In this document: in pieces, positions 1-8,081 of the stretch
Layout: each line of letters starts with the position of its first letter
How positions within the stretch are numbered: position 1 is the first letter of the stretch
Assembly (NCBI GenBank): GCA_025450355.1
Contig: JANWHR010000211.1
Span: 1-10,510 of the forward strand
Source of the DNA: Micropepsaceae bacterium
GTDB taxonomy: Bacteria; Pseudomonadota; Alphaproteobacteria; Micropepsales; Micropepsaceae
Length of the DNA: 10,510 nt
Direction: 5' to 3'
Made by a program: the position numbers and the translations under genes
Notes under the pieces: generated by a model
What the model was told of the DNA's origin: nothing
The model's database searches: none
What the model saw: the letters and a program-made list of their open reading frames with translations, nothing else

Positions 1-1067
1 AAGTTGGCGGCTTCGATGCCGGTGACCACGCGGTGGTCGAAGGTGAGGGACAGCGGCAGCGTGCGGCGCACCGTGGGAACGCCGTCTTTCGCCACCACCT
101 GCGGCCGGATCGTGCCGGCGCCGACAATGGCCACCTGCGGTGGCACCACGACGAGATTGGCAAAACGTCCGGCGCCGGACACGCCGAAATTGGACAGCGT
201 GATGGTCGCGCCACGCATCTCATCCAGCGGGATCTGCCGCGCCTCGACCGCCTGTTTGAGGTTGTTCAGTCCACGGCGCAAATCCGCATCGTCGCGTTTG
301 GCCACATCGCGCATGACCGCGACGAACAATCCATCGCCCGTATTGATCGCCATCCCGACGTCGATCTTCTGGAACGTGCGAACGGTTTTTTCATGTCCGT
401 TATACCAGGCATTCAGCGTGGGCGAGGTTTTGCAGCCCGCCTGAATCGCGCGGATCAGCCGGACGGTGACATCGCCGCCATCGAGCCAGGATTCCACGTC
501 GGCCTCGTCATAGACCGAAGCCGGCACGATTTCGGCATGCGACTGCTCCATTTTCTGCGCCATGGCGCGGCGCACGCCATGCAGCGGTTTCGGCGGCCCG
601 GCATGGGACAGCGCGGCTGCGAAGCGGTTGACGTCATCGGCGATGACCGACCCGCCCGGTCCCGTGCCATCCACGGAAACGAGATCGACGCCTAGCCTCT
701 TTGCCAGTGCGCGCACTGCCGGCATCGCCCGCACGTTCGCGCGCGACGGCGTTTCCACCGCGGGCGCGGCAGGCACGGCGCTTTCCTGTTGTGGCACGCT
801 GCCGACCACCGTGCCCTTGTCCTCACGCACGCCGGCGTCGTCGAAATCCGCAATGGCCTTGCCGATCGGGATGATTTCGCCCGGTTTTGCGTACAGTGCC
901 ACAACCTTGCCGGTGAAGGGCGATGGGACTTCGACCACCGCCTTGTCGGTTTCGACCGAGACCAGCGGCTGATCGGCGACGACGCGGTCGCCTTCCGACA
1001 CATGCCAGTTGACGATTTCGGCTTCGCTCAGGCCTTCGCCGAGGTCCGGCAGATTGAACGTCCTCAT
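1..1067 (-). CDS. bkdB: Dihydrolipoamide acyltransferase (E2) of a branched-chain 2-oxoacid dehydrogenase complex, C-terminus cut off
   Basis: E2 core of the 2-oxoacid dehydrogenase complex. It carries the acyl group from E1 on a lipoyl-lysine and transfers it to CoA in the cytoplasm. 355 residues are visible and the gene runs off the left edge. Domain order: an N-terminal lipoyl domain (about residues 2-80) with the modified lysine in VETDKAVVEVP at K42; an Ala/Pro linker; a peripheral subunit (E3)-binding domain (about 112-150, ANVRAMPAVRALAKRLGVDL); then the catalytic acyltransferase domain. The active-site motif reads DHRVVTG at residues 344-350, so His345 is present but the usual Asp of HxxxDG is Thr349. 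The ATG overlaps the E1 beta stop as ATGA (1064-1067), which suggests translational coupling. Branched-chain specificity is inferred from the leucine-catabolism neighbours; a pyruvate-type E2 cannot be excluded from sequence alone. No E3 gene lies in the window. Confidence 0.93.
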   Translation of the reverse strand, partial: MRTFNLPDLGEGLSEAEIVNWHVSEGDRVVADQPLVSVETDKAVVEVPSPFTGKVVALYAKPGEIIPIGKAIADFDDAGVREDKGTVVGSVPQQESAVPAAPAVETPSRANVRAMPAVRALAKRLGVDLVSVDGTGPGGSVIADDVNRFAAALSHAGPPKPLHGVRRAMAQKMEQSHAEIVPASVYDEADVESWLDGGDVTVRLIRAIQAGCKTSPTLNAWYNGHEKTVRTFQKIDVGMAINTGDGLFVAVMRDVAKRDDADLRRGLNNLKQAVEARQIPLDEMRGATITLSNFGVSGAGRFANLVVVPPQVAIVGAGTIRPQVVAKDGVPTVRRTLPLSLTFDHRVVTGIEAAN

Positions 1068-2044
1068 GCGTATCTCACCACCCTGCGCGCGGCATCCACG
1101 ATCTGCTTTTCGCCGGGCATGTAGGTTTTTTCCAACCGCAGCAGCGGCACCACTGCATCAGGCGCGGTGACACGTTCGACCGGCGCCTGAAGGAACAGCA
1201 GCCCGCGTTCGGCGACACGCGCCGCGATTTCGGCGCCGACGCCGCAATTTCGCGGCGCTTCGTGCACGATCACCAGCCGTCCGGTTTTTTCCACCGAAGC
1301 GAGAATCGAGTCGAAATCGATCGGGCTGATGGTCGCGAGATCAATCACTTCGGCGGAAATCCCTTCGCCGGCGAGTTGCGTGGCGGCGGATAGCGTTTCC
1401 TTCACACACGCGCCCCAGGTGACGATGGTCACGTCGCTGCCCTCGCGCAGGGTGAAGCAAACGTCCAGCGGCAAGCCTTCGCCGCTGTCTTCGACCTCTT
1501 CCTTCGATGCGCGATAGAGCCTCGTCGGCTCGAAGAACATGACCGGGTCTGGATCGTGAATCGCGGAAAGCAGCAGGCCGTAAGCGCGCGAAGGAGAGGA
1601 GGGGATCACCACCCGGATTCCGGGAATGTGGGCAAACAGGGCTTCCGTGCTTTCGGAGTGGTGCTCGGGTGCGTGAATCCCTGCACCCGTCGGCGCGCGG
1701 AAAACCAGCGGACAGGAAAGCCTGCCGCGCGTGCGGTTCCGCAGGCGGCCAACGTGATTGATGACCTGATCGAGCCCCGGATAGATGAAACCCATGAACT
1801 GGAATTCCGTGACCGGACGAAATCCCTGCGCCGCCAGTCCCACCGACATTCCGGCAAGCACCGTTTCCGCAAGCGGCGTATCCATCACGCGGTCTTCGCC
1901 GAAACGGTCCTGCAGGCCATCGGTGGCCCGGAACACGCCGCCATTCACGCCGATATCTTCGCCCAGCAGGACGACCCGCGGATCATCCTCCAGCGCACGT
2001 GCCATGGCCATGTTGATCGCGCCAAGCATGGAGACTTCGCTCAT
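1064..2044 (-). CDS. bkdA2: 2-oxoisovalerate dehydrogenase E1 component, beta subunit
   Basis: Beta subunit of the thiamine-diphosphate-dependent E1 heterotetramer, which decarboxylates branched 2-oxoacids and reductively acylates the lipoyl group of E2. The 326-residue length is normal for the family. Visible motifs are LLGEDIG (residues 26-32), DTPLAE with Glu60 at the position that activates the ThDP aminopyrimidine ring, FRAPTGAGIHAPEHHSES (115-132) with the active-site histidines, and the C-terminal transketolase-like domain from about residue 200 (VTIVTWGACVKETL). The ATG at 2044 sits 1 nt after the E1 alpha stop and is preceded by GGGAGG with a 5-6 nt spacer. The gene overlaps E2 by 4 nt. 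The protein could equally be labelled pyruvate or acetoin dehydrogenase E1 beta by similarity; the cluster argues for branched-chain substrates. Confidence 0.94.
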   Translation of the reverse strand: MSEVSMLGAINMAMARALEDDPRVVLLGEDIGVNGGVFRATDGLQDRFGEDRVMDTPLAETVLAGMSVGLAAQGFRPVTEFQFMGFIYPGLDQVINHVGRLRNRTRGRLSCPLVFRAPTGAGIHAPEHHSESTEALFAHIPGIRVVIPSSPSRAYGLLLSAIHDPDPVMFFEPTRLYRASKEEVEDSGEGLPLDVCFTLREGSDVTIVTWGACVKETLSAATQLAGEGISAEVIDLATISPIDFDSILASVEKTGRLVIVHEAPRNCGVGAEIAARVAERGLLFLQAPVERVTAPDAVVPLLRLEKTYMPGEKQIVDAARRVVRYA

Positions 2045-2045
2045 C

Positions 2046-3155
2046 TCAGCCTCCCGTAAACTGCTTGCGCTGCCATTGCAGGGCAGGCGGCAGAGTTTCG
2101 AACAGGTAATCGAACATGTCGGCGGGCGAGGGTGGCGGCAGTTTCATATATTCGGCGACCGCAGCTTCGACCTTCTCACGGCATTCCGCGATCAGCTGCT
2201 CCTCGTCCGTTTTGCTCCACCATTGGCGATTGGCGAGATAGTTGCGCAGCCGCGCCAGTGGATCGAGCTTCCACGCCGCGCTGACCAGTTCTTCGCGGCG
2301 ATAGCGTGAGGCGTCGTCGGCCGTGGTGTGGTCGCCCATGCGATAGGTCACTGCCTCCACCACCGTGGCGCCGCCGCCGCTGCGCGCACGCGTAATCGCT
2401 TCGCTGCACACCTGGTGCGCGGCGATGATGTCGTTGCCGTCGATCTGAATTCCCGGAATCCCTCCGGCGATCGCCTTCTGCGCCAGAGTCTCTGTCGCGG
2501 TCTGCTTTTCGCGCGGCAATGAAATGGCCCAGCCGTTGTTGATGACAATAAAAACGACCGGCAATTGCCACACACCGGCCAGATTGATGGATTCGTAAAA
2601 ATCGCCTTTTGAACTCGCGCCATCGCCGAGGGCGCAAACCGCGACCCGCGGCTCGCGGCGAAGCTTGAATGCGGTGGCGATTCCCACCGCATGTGGCGCC
2701 TGGCTGGCGATCGGCACCGCGACCGGGAAGTCCTCACGCGGCACACTGAAATCGCTCCCGCGCTCATCGCCACCCCAAAAGCGCAGCAGTTCGACCAAAG
2801 TCACGCCGCGCCAAAGCTGCGCCGGCTGCTCGCGATAGGTCGTCGTCATGGCATCGACCGCCTGCATCGCGCTCGCGTAACCAACCCCGATCGCCTCCTG
2901 TCCGGCCGACGAAGGATAAGTCCCAAGCTGGCCTGTGCGCTGGAGCGCAATGGCTTTGGCGTCGAAAATCCGTGACAGCGTCATCGCGCGATAGAGCGAA
3001 ATCATGATGCCGGGATTGCGGGCAAATTCCGGCGGTTCGGCCACCAGCGATGCCGAAGCATCGAGATACTGGCGATAGGGAATCTGGAATTCGGCCGCGA
3101 TGCGGTCTTCACCCGTTGGGGGGACAAGCCGTTTGTTCAAGGGGATAGCACCCAT
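2046..3155 (-). CDS. bkdA1: 2-oxoisovalerate dehydrogenase E1 component, alpha subunit
   Basis: Alpha subunit of E1, 369 residues, carrying the ThDP-diphosphate and Mg2+ binding motif: GDG at 177-179 and NN at 206-207, the usual spacing of about 30 residues. Other family marks are the TYREQ segment (106-110), ELLRFWGGDERG (122-133), the NNGWAISLP strand and YRMGDHTTADD (271-281), which corresponds to the phosphorylation-loop region of animal E1 alpha. The start at 3155 is the only reasonable ATG, but its upstream sequence (AAAGCAGAA) is a weak ribosome binding site. It lies 56 nt after the HMG-CoA lyase stop, the largest gap in the operon, and that gap holds a hairpin plus T5. The stop is 1 nt from E1 beta. 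The protein is shorter than Pseudomonas BkdA1 (about 410 aa) and is PdhA-like in size, so the substrate assignment rests mainly on context. Confidence 0.93.
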   Translation of the reverse strand: MGAIPLNKRLVPPTGEDRIAAEFQIPYRQYLDASASLVAEPPEFARNPGIMISLYRAMTLSRIFDAKAIALQRTGQLGTYPSSAGQEAIGVGYASAMQAVDAMTTTYREQPAQLWRGVTLVELLRFWGGDERGSDFSVPREDFPVAVPIASQAPHAVGIATAFKLRREPRVAVCALGDGASSKGDFYESINLAGVWQLPVVFIVINNGWAISLPREKQTATETLAQKAIAGGIPGIQIDGNDIIAAHQVCSEAITRARSGGGATVVEAVTYRMGDHTTADDASRYRREELVSAAWKLDPLARLRNYLANRQWWSKTDEEQLIAECREKVEAAVAEYMKLPPPSPADMFDYLFETLPPALQWQRKQFTGG

Positions 3156-3170
3156 TTCTGCTTTGCCGTG

Positions 3171-3188
3171 AAAAAGCGCCGCTGGCGC
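3171..3188 (-). terminator. Small terminator-like hairpin between HMG-CoA lyase and E1 alpha
   Basis: On the minus strand GCGCC (3188-3184), a 3-nt loop AGC and GGCGC (3180-3176) form a 5-bp all-GC stem followed directly by TTTTT (3175-3171). It sits 23 nt after the HMG-CoA lyase stop and 16 nt before the E1 alpha ATG. The shape fits a weak intrinsic terminator or attenuator that would lower expression of the dehydrogenase genes relative to the upstream genes. The stem is short, so termination may be partial or absent. Confidence 0.4.
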
Positions 3189-3211
3189 AAGGAAAACCGG
3201 CGAGCCATGCC

Positions 3212-4135
3212 TCAGGTTCCGCCTGCGGCCCCGGACTTGCCGCTGGATAAAGCGACGCTGGCCCTGGACGCCGGATTTTTCTGAATCGCCGCGGAGATGA
3301 ACTGCCCGGTGGCGACAAGCTTTTCCAGCGCCACGCCGGTCTGGATATGCATACCGTCCAGCATGTAAACAAGATCTTCGGTGGCGAGATTCCCGGATGC
3401 CCCCGGTGCGTAGGGACAGCCACCCAGTCCTGCGACCGAGCTGTCGATGACAGCGACGCCTTTCTCCAATGCGGCGAGGACATTTGCCAGTGCCTGCCCA
3501 TAAGTATCATGAAAGTGCACCGCAAGCCTGGAGACCGGAACCTGTGCCGATACCGCGTCGATCATGTTCTGCACACGGACGGGCGTGCCCTTGCCGATGG
3601 TGTCGCCAAGCGAGATTTCGGTGCAGCCCATTCGGAACAGGCGTTCCGCAACATCTGCAACTACGCCGGGAGAAATATCGCCTTCGTAAGGGCAGGCAAG
3701 CGCGCAGGAAACATATCCGCGCACCGGGATATCGGCACTCTGCGCGGCAGACATGACGGGTGCAAATCGTTGCAGACTTTCCGCAATCGAGCAATTGATG
3801 TTCTTGCGCGCGAATGTTTCGGATGACGCGGTAAACACCGCAATATCCCTGGCGCCGGCGGCCGTGGCCGCTTCGAATCCACGCAGATTGGGGACAAGAA
3901 CAGGATAGCGAACCCCCGGCCGGCGAACCAATTGGGCCAGAACCTGGGCGGTATCGGCCATCTGCGGCACCCATTTGGGCGAGACGAAGCTGCCAGCCTC
4001 GATCACGGGCAGCCCGGCATCCTGCAGGCGATGGATCAGTTCGACTCTTGTTGCGACAGGAACAATCGACGGCTCATTCTGCAAGCCATCGCGCGGGCCA
4101 ACCTCAACAATCGTCACCCGGTCTGGAAGGTGCAT
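3212..4135 (-). CDS. mvaB: Hydroxymethylglutaryl-CoA lyase
   Basis: Cleaves 3-hydroxy-3-methylglutaryl-CoA to acetoacetate and acetyl-CoA, the last dedicated step of leucine breakdown (also named LiuE). It is a 307-residue TIM-barrel enzyme of the HMGL-like family. Visible features: EVGPRDGLQNE with Arg15-Asp16 (catalytic Arg and metal-ligand Asp), EAGSFVSPKWVPQMAD (residues 46-61), SLGDTIGKG (175-183), the metal-binding HFH at 207-209, and the signature SVAGLGGCPYAPGASGN (233-249) with the active-site loop Cys240 and Asn249. The start is placed at the ATG at 4135, not an in-frame codon 39 codons upstream inside mccB, because the fold begins at DRVTIVEVGPRDG and this leaves a 2-nt gap to the mccB stop. 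GGAT about 8 nt before the ATG is a modest ribosome binding site. The last 20 residues are low-complexity (Ser/Gly/Ala). Confidence 0.95.
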   Translation of the reverse strand: MHLPDRVTIVEVGPRDGLQNEPSIVPVATRVELIHRLQDAGLPVIEAGSFVSPKWVPQMADTAQVLAQLVRRPGVRYPVLVPNLRGFEAATAAGARDIAVFTASSETFARKNINCSIAESLQRFAPVMSAAQSADIPVRGYVSCALACPYEGDISPGVVADVAERLFRMGCTEISLGDTIGKGTPVRVQNMIDAVSAQVPVSRLAVHFHDTYGQALANVLAALEKGVAVIDSSVAGLGGCPYAPGASGNLATEDLVYMLDGMHIQTGVALEKLVATGQFISAAIQKNPASRASVALSSGKSGAAGGT

Positions 4136-4137
4136 CG

Positions 4138-5739
4138 CTACATCCGGAAAATGCCAAAGCGCGTGGGCGGCGCGGGACCGCGGGCAACGATCCCAAGGCA
4201 GCGCCCAATCACATCGCGCGTATCCACCGGGGCGATCACCCCGTCGTCCCACAGTCTTGCGCCTGCGTAGTATGGATGGCCCTGCGTGGAATACTGCTTC
4301 CGGATTTCATCCGCGCGCCGGCGTTCCTCTTCATCCGCTGCCGCATCGCTGACGGACGCGTCACGCTTGATCCGCGACAGCACCTGGGCCGCCTGTTCTC
4401 CCCCCATCACCGAAATGCGCGCGTTCGGCCACATGAACAGGAACCGCGGTCCATAGGCGCGGCCGCACATGGCGTAATTGCCGGCGCCGAAACTGCCGCC
4501 GATGATGACCGTGAGCTTCGGTACTTCGGCGCAGGCCACTGCCATCACCAACTTGGCGCCATTTTTCGCGATCCCCTCGGCTTCCGCCTTGCGGCCCACC
4601 ATGAAGCCGCTGGTGTTCTGAAGGAAGATCAGCGGCACGCCGCGCTGGCAGCACAGCTCGATGAAATGCGTGCCCTTCAGGGCGGCTTCGGAAAGAAGAA
4701 TTCCGTTGTTGGCAATGATGCCGGCAATGTGGCCATGAATCTGTGCAAAGCCGCAGACCAGAGTCGTGCCATAGGCCGGTTTGAATTCGTCGAACTCGCT
4801 GCCATCGACAATCCGGGCGATCACTTCGTGCACATTGTAAATCCACCGCACGTCGCCAGGAATGATTCCGTTCAGTTCAGCCGGATCATAAACCGGCGGT
4901 TTGACCTCGCGAACCGCGGGCGTGCCGTATTTCCCGGCATCCAGGTTGCGCACCAGCGAGCGGATGATTCGCATCGCGTCGGCGTCATCTTTGGCGATGT
5001 AATCGACAAGGCCGGAAAGCCGGCCATGCGTGTCCGCTCCGCCCAGGTCTTCTGCGGAGACATTCTCGCCGGTTGCGGCTTTCACCAGCGGCGGTCCGGC
5101 AAGGAAAATCGTCCCCTGGCCTTTCACGATGATGCTTTGTTCGCACATGGCAGGCACATAGGCCCCACCCGCCGTACACGAGCCAAGCACGGCGGCAATC
5201 TGCGGGATTCCGCTGGCGGACATCCGCGCCTGATTGAAAAAAATCCGCCCGAAGTGGTCCTGTCCGGGGAATACTTTATCTTGCAGGGGCAGGAACGCTC
5301 CTCCGGAATCGACCAGATAAATGCAGGGCAGCCCGTTTTCCGCCGCGATCTCCTGGGCGCGGAGATGTTTCTTAACCGTAATGGGGAAATAGGTGCCGCC
5401 TTTGACGGTGGCGTCATTGGCGATCACCATGCAGTCGCGCGCAGCAATGCTGCCGATTCCGGTGACAATGCCGCCCGCAGGAAGTGGATCATCATAGAGG
5501 CGGTAGCCGGCAAAGGGCGACAGTTCGAACAGTTCGGCGCCGCGATCGAGCAGTGTCCGAATGCGTTCGCGTACCAGCATTTTGCCGCGGCTGCTGTGCC
5601 GCTCCCGCGCCGCTTCGCTGCCCCCGAGGCGGATCTGTGCGGTTTTCTCCCGCAACTCCGCGACAATCAACTCCATCGCAGCGCGATTGGCGATGAATTC
5701 CTTCGCACCCGGATCGGTGTGGCTGGCGAGCACGGTCAT
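4138..5739 (-). CDS. liuB: Methylcrotonyl-CoA carboxylase carboxyltransferase (beta) subunit
   Basis: Transfers CO2 from carboxybiotin to 3-methylcrotonyl-CoA, giving 3-methylglutaconyl-CoA. It is 533 residues, normal for MccB, with two crotonase-fold halves. In the N-terminal half are LVDSGGAFLPLQ (about 142-153) and the oxyanion-hole segment GSCTAGGAYVPAM (186-198). In the C-terminal half are LQNTSGFMVGRKAEAEGIAKNGAK (373-396) and IGGSFGAGNYAMCGRAYGPRFLF (413-435), followed by WPNARISVMGGEQAA. These are hallmark MccB stretches. Geranyl-CoA carboxylase beta (AtuC) is closely related, but the neighbouring isovaleryl-CoA dehydrogenase and HMG-CoA lyase favour methylcrotonyl-CoA. The ATG at 5739 lies 1 nt after the thiolase stop, with GGAG about 10 nt upstream; a start 20 codons earlier would run into the thiolase gene. 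The biotin-carboxylase/BCCP partner, usually adjacent, is not in the window. Confidence 0.93.
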   Translation of the reverse strand: MTVLASHTDPGAKEFIANRAAMELIVAELREKTAQIRLGGSEAARERHSSRGKMLVRERIRTLLDRGAELFELSPFAGYRLYDDPLPAGGIVTGIGSIAARDCMVIANDATVKGGTYFPITVKKHLRAQEIAAENGLPCIYLVDSGGAFLPLQDKVFPGQDHFGRIFFNQARMSASGIPQIAAVLGSCTAGGAYVPAMCEQSIIVKGQGTIFLAGPPLVKAATGENVSAEDLGGADTHGRLSGLVDYIAKDDADAMRIIRSLVRNLDAGKYGTPAVREVKPPVYDPAELNGIIPGDVRWIYNVHEVIARIVDGSEFDEFKPAYGTTLVCGFAQIHGHIAGIIANNGILLSEAALKGTHFIELCCQRGVPLIFLQNTSGFMVGRKAEAEGIAKNGAKLVMAVACAEVPKLTVIIGGSFGAGNYAMCGRAYGPRFLFMWPNARISVMGGEQAAQVLSRIKRDASVSDAAADEEERRRADEIRKQYSTQGHPYYAGARLWDDGVIAPVDTRDVIGRCLGIVARGPAPPTRFGIFRM

Positions 5740-5740
5740 C

Positions 5741-6913
5741 TCAGACCAGCTCCAGCGCCATCGCAGTCGCCTCGCCGCCGCCGATGCAGAGGCTCGCAAC
5801 GCCGCGCTTCAATCCGCGTTGGCGCAGCGCGTTCAGCAGCGTCACGATGATCCGCGCGCCCGACGCCCCAATCGGATGCCCCATCGCGCAGGCGCCTCCA
5901 TGCACGTTGACCTTGTCATGCGGCAGGTTGAGTTCGCGCATCACAACCAGAGTCACCACCGCAAACGCCTCGTTGATCTCGAACAGATCGACGTCGCCTT
6001 TTTTCCAGCCGGCTTTTTGCAGCACTTTCTCGATCGCGCCAACGGGCGCGGTGGTGAACCAGGCGGGCGCCTGGGCGTGACTCGCCTGAGCGACGATTCT
6101 TGCGATTGGTTGCGTGCCGCGCCGCTCCGCTTCGGAGGCACTCATCAGAACCAGCGCCGCCGCGCCGTCGGAAATGCCGCTGGAATTTGCCGCCGTAACC
6201 GTGCCGCCTTCGCGAAATGCCGGTTTCAGTAACGGGATTTTGGCGGGATCAGCCCGGACCACGGGTTCATCATCCGTGGCCTCGCCCTTGCCCATCCGGA
6301 CAGCGATGATTTCGTGCCGAAACAAACCCTCCGCGGTCGCCTTTTTGGCGCGCAGAAGGGATTCTTCGGCAAACCGGTCCTGCGCCTCCCGCGTGATCTG
6401 GTATTTTTCGGCAGTATCTTCCGCGTATCTGCCCATCAGGCTGCCGCGTTCATAAGCATCTTCGAGGCCGTCGAGGAACATGTGGTCATAGAGTTGGCCA
6501 TGGCCCAGGCGGTATCCGCCGCGCGCCTGGCTCATGAGATAGGGAGCATTGGTCATGCTCTCCATACCACCCGCCACCACGATGCGCGCGCTGCCGGTGA
6601 CGATCGCGTCATGGCCGAGCATGACCGATTTCATGCCGGAGCCGCAGACCTTATTCACCGTGGTGCAGCCCGCGTTCTGTGGCAGGCCGGCGCCGAGCGC
6701 CGCCTGGCGCGCCGGCGCCTGCCTGAGGCCTGCGGTCAGCACACATCCCATGAACACTTCATCGGGTACATCGGGCGGGATTCCCGCGCGGTGGATCGCG
6801 CCCTGAATCGCCGCTGAGCCCAATTGGGTCGCCGAAAGGGCTTTCAGTTGCCCGAGCAGACTACCGTGGGGTGTCCTTGCCGCGCCCGCAATCACGACGC
6901 TTTCGCCCGACAC
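5741..6913 (-). CDS. Acetyl-CoA acetyltransferase (thiolase), GTG start
   Basis: Degradative/biosynthetic-type thiolase that splits acetoacetyl-CoA with CoA into two acetyl-CoA, plausibly the sink for acetoacetate made by the adjacent HMG-CoA lyase. With a GTG start at 6913 it is 390 residues, the usual family length. The nucleophilic Cys90 lies in NKVCGSGMKSVM, NEAFA at 314-318, the general-base His346 in GGACAMGHPIGASGAR, and the second catalytic Cys376 in SLCIGGGEATA. An in-frame TTG at 6958 would give 405 residues and a 32-nt overlap with the dehydrogenase gene. The GTG is preferred because it is 13 nt past the upstream stop, has GGGA about 8 nt upstream, and the fold begins at SVVIAGAARTPHG. 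An acetoacetate-activating CoA-transferase or synthetase is not seen here. Confidence 0.92.
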   Translation of the reverse strand: MSGESVVIAGAARTPHGSLLGQLKALSATQLGSAAIQGAIHRAGIPPDVPDEVFMGCVLTAGLRQAPARQAALGAGLPQNAGCTTVNKVCGSGMKSVMLGHDAIVTGSARIVVAGGMESMTNAPYLMSQARGGYRLGHGQLYDHMFLDGLEDAYERGSLMGRYAEDTAEKYQITREAQDRFAEESLLRAKKATAEGLFRHEIIAVRMGKGEATDDEPVVRADPAKIPLLKPAFREGGTVTAANSSGISDGAAALVLMSASEAERRGTQPIARIVAQASHAQAPAWFTTAPVGAIEKVLQKAGWKKGDVDLFEINEAFAVVTLVVMRELNLPHDKVNVHGGACAMGHPIGASGARIIVTLLNALRQRGLKRGVASLCIGGGEATAMALELV

Positions 6914-6926
6914 TATTTGCGTCCCA

Positions 6927-8075
6927 TCATTCGCGTCCTTCGAACAATTCACGGCCAATCAGCATGCGCCGGATCTCCGAAGTGCCGGCGCCGATCTCGT
7001 ACAACTTTGCGTCGCGCAACAGACGCCCCGCCGGCATTTCATTGACATAGCCCATCCCGCCCAGCGCCTGGATTGCCTGCAGAGCCATTTGCGTCGCCTG
7101 CTCGGCGCAAAACAGGATGACTCCCGCGGCATCCTTGCGCCTCACCTTGCCCAAATCGCAGGCGCGCGCCACCGCATAGAGATAGGCACGCGAAGCATTC
7201 AGTGAAGTGTCCATATCCGCGAGCTTGCCCTGCATCAGTTCGAATTCACCGATCGGCTGTCCGAACTGTTTGCGCTCGCGCACATAGGGCAACACCAGAT
7301 CCATGCAGGCCTGCATGATCCCGACCGGGCCGGCCGCAAGCACCGCGCGTTCGTAGTCCAGCCCCGACCTCAGCACCCGAGTGCCCTGATCCACTCCGCC
7401 GAGCGCGTTTTCTTCGGGAACTTCGCAATTCTGGAACACCAGTTCGCTGGTGTCGGACCCGCGCATTCCCAGCTTGTCCAGTTTCTGCGCGGCCGAAAAT
7501 CCGCTGAAGCCGCGCTCGATCAGAAAAGCGGTGATGCCGCGCCGCTCGGCAGGATCACCGGTCTTGACATAGACGATGATCAGGTCCGCGACCGGACCGT
7601 TGGTAATCCACATCTTGCTGCCGTTGAGCACGAAGGCGCCATTGCGGCGTTGTGCGCGGGTTCGCATCGCGAGCACGTCGGATCCGGCCGAGGGTTCGCT
7701 CATGGCGAGGGCACCCACCCATTCGCCCGAGAGCAGCCGTGGCAGATAGCGCTGTTTCTGCTCGCCGGTCCCAAAGCGGTTCAACTGGTTGACGCAGAGA
7801 TTGGCGTGCACGCCATAGCTCAAGCCAACTGACGCAGACGCGCGGCTCAGCTCTTCAACCGCGACCACCTGCTCGACGAACCCCATCCCGGCGCCGCCGT
7901 CCTTCTCGGGTACGGTGACGCCGAACAGGCCGAGTTTGCCCAGTTCCGGCCACAGATCGCGGGGAAATTTGTTTTCCCGGTCGATGGCTTCTGCCCGCGG
8001 CGCCACCTGGGCGCCGGCAAAGTGACGAACGGTTTCCCGCAGCATGTCCGCGGTTTCGCCAAGTGCAAAATCCAA
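6927..8075 (-). CDS. liuA: Isovaleryl-CoA dehydrogenase, TTG start
   Basis: FAD-dependent acyl-CoA dehydrogenase that oxidises isovaleryl-CoA to 3-methylcrotonyl-CoA and passes electrons to ETF. It is 382 residues. Family marks: SRASASVGLSYGVHANLCVNQ (78-98), ALAMSEPSAGSD (122-133), KMWITNG (154-160) and QALGGMGYVNEMP (336-348). The diagnostic point is the catalytic base. The C-terminal position that is Glu in medium-chain enzymes reads YEIGAGTSEIRR (359-370), with no Glu before Gly-Thr, while a Glu appears in GLDYERAVLA (Glu242), the arrangement known for isovaleryl-CoA dehydrogenase. No in-frame ATG exists upstream before a stop at 8112-8114. The TTG at 8075 is preceded by GGGAGA at 8087-8082, and using the first internal ATG (Met11) would remove conserved N-terminal sequence. 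This is the first gene of the leucine operon. Confidence 0.94.
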   Translation of the reverse strand: MDFALGETADMLRETVRHFAGAQVAPRAEAIDRENKFPRDLWPELGKLGLFGVTVPEKDGGAGMGFVEQVVAVEELSRASASVGLSYGVHANLCVNQLNRFGTGEQKQRYLPRLLSGEWVGALAMSEPSAGSDVLAMRTRAQRRNGAFVLNGSKMWITNGPVADLIIVYVKTGDPAERRGITAFLIERGFSGFSAAQKLDKLGMRGSDTSELVFQNCEVPEENALGGVDQGTRVLRSGLDYERAVLAAGPVGIMQACMDLVLPYVRERKQFGQPIGEFELMQGKLADMDTSLNASRAYLYAVARACDLGKVRRKDAAGVILFCAEQATQMALQAIQALGGMGYVNEMPAGRLLRDAKLYEIGAGTSEIRRMLIGRELFEGRE

Positions 8076-8081
8076 GGCTGA

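Noticed and set aside
1556..2309. Overlapping plus-strand frames opposite the E1 alpha and E1 beta genes
   Set aside because: They are shadows of the conserved dehydrogenase genes, without domains or ribosome binding sites.
4048..5850. 600-codon open frame on the plus strand opposite mccB and the start of hmgL
   Set aside because: The opposite strand encodes a full-length MccB with all its motifs. The plus-strand translation has no recognisable domain and is rich in His, Arg and Gly, as expected from a GC-rich antisense frame.
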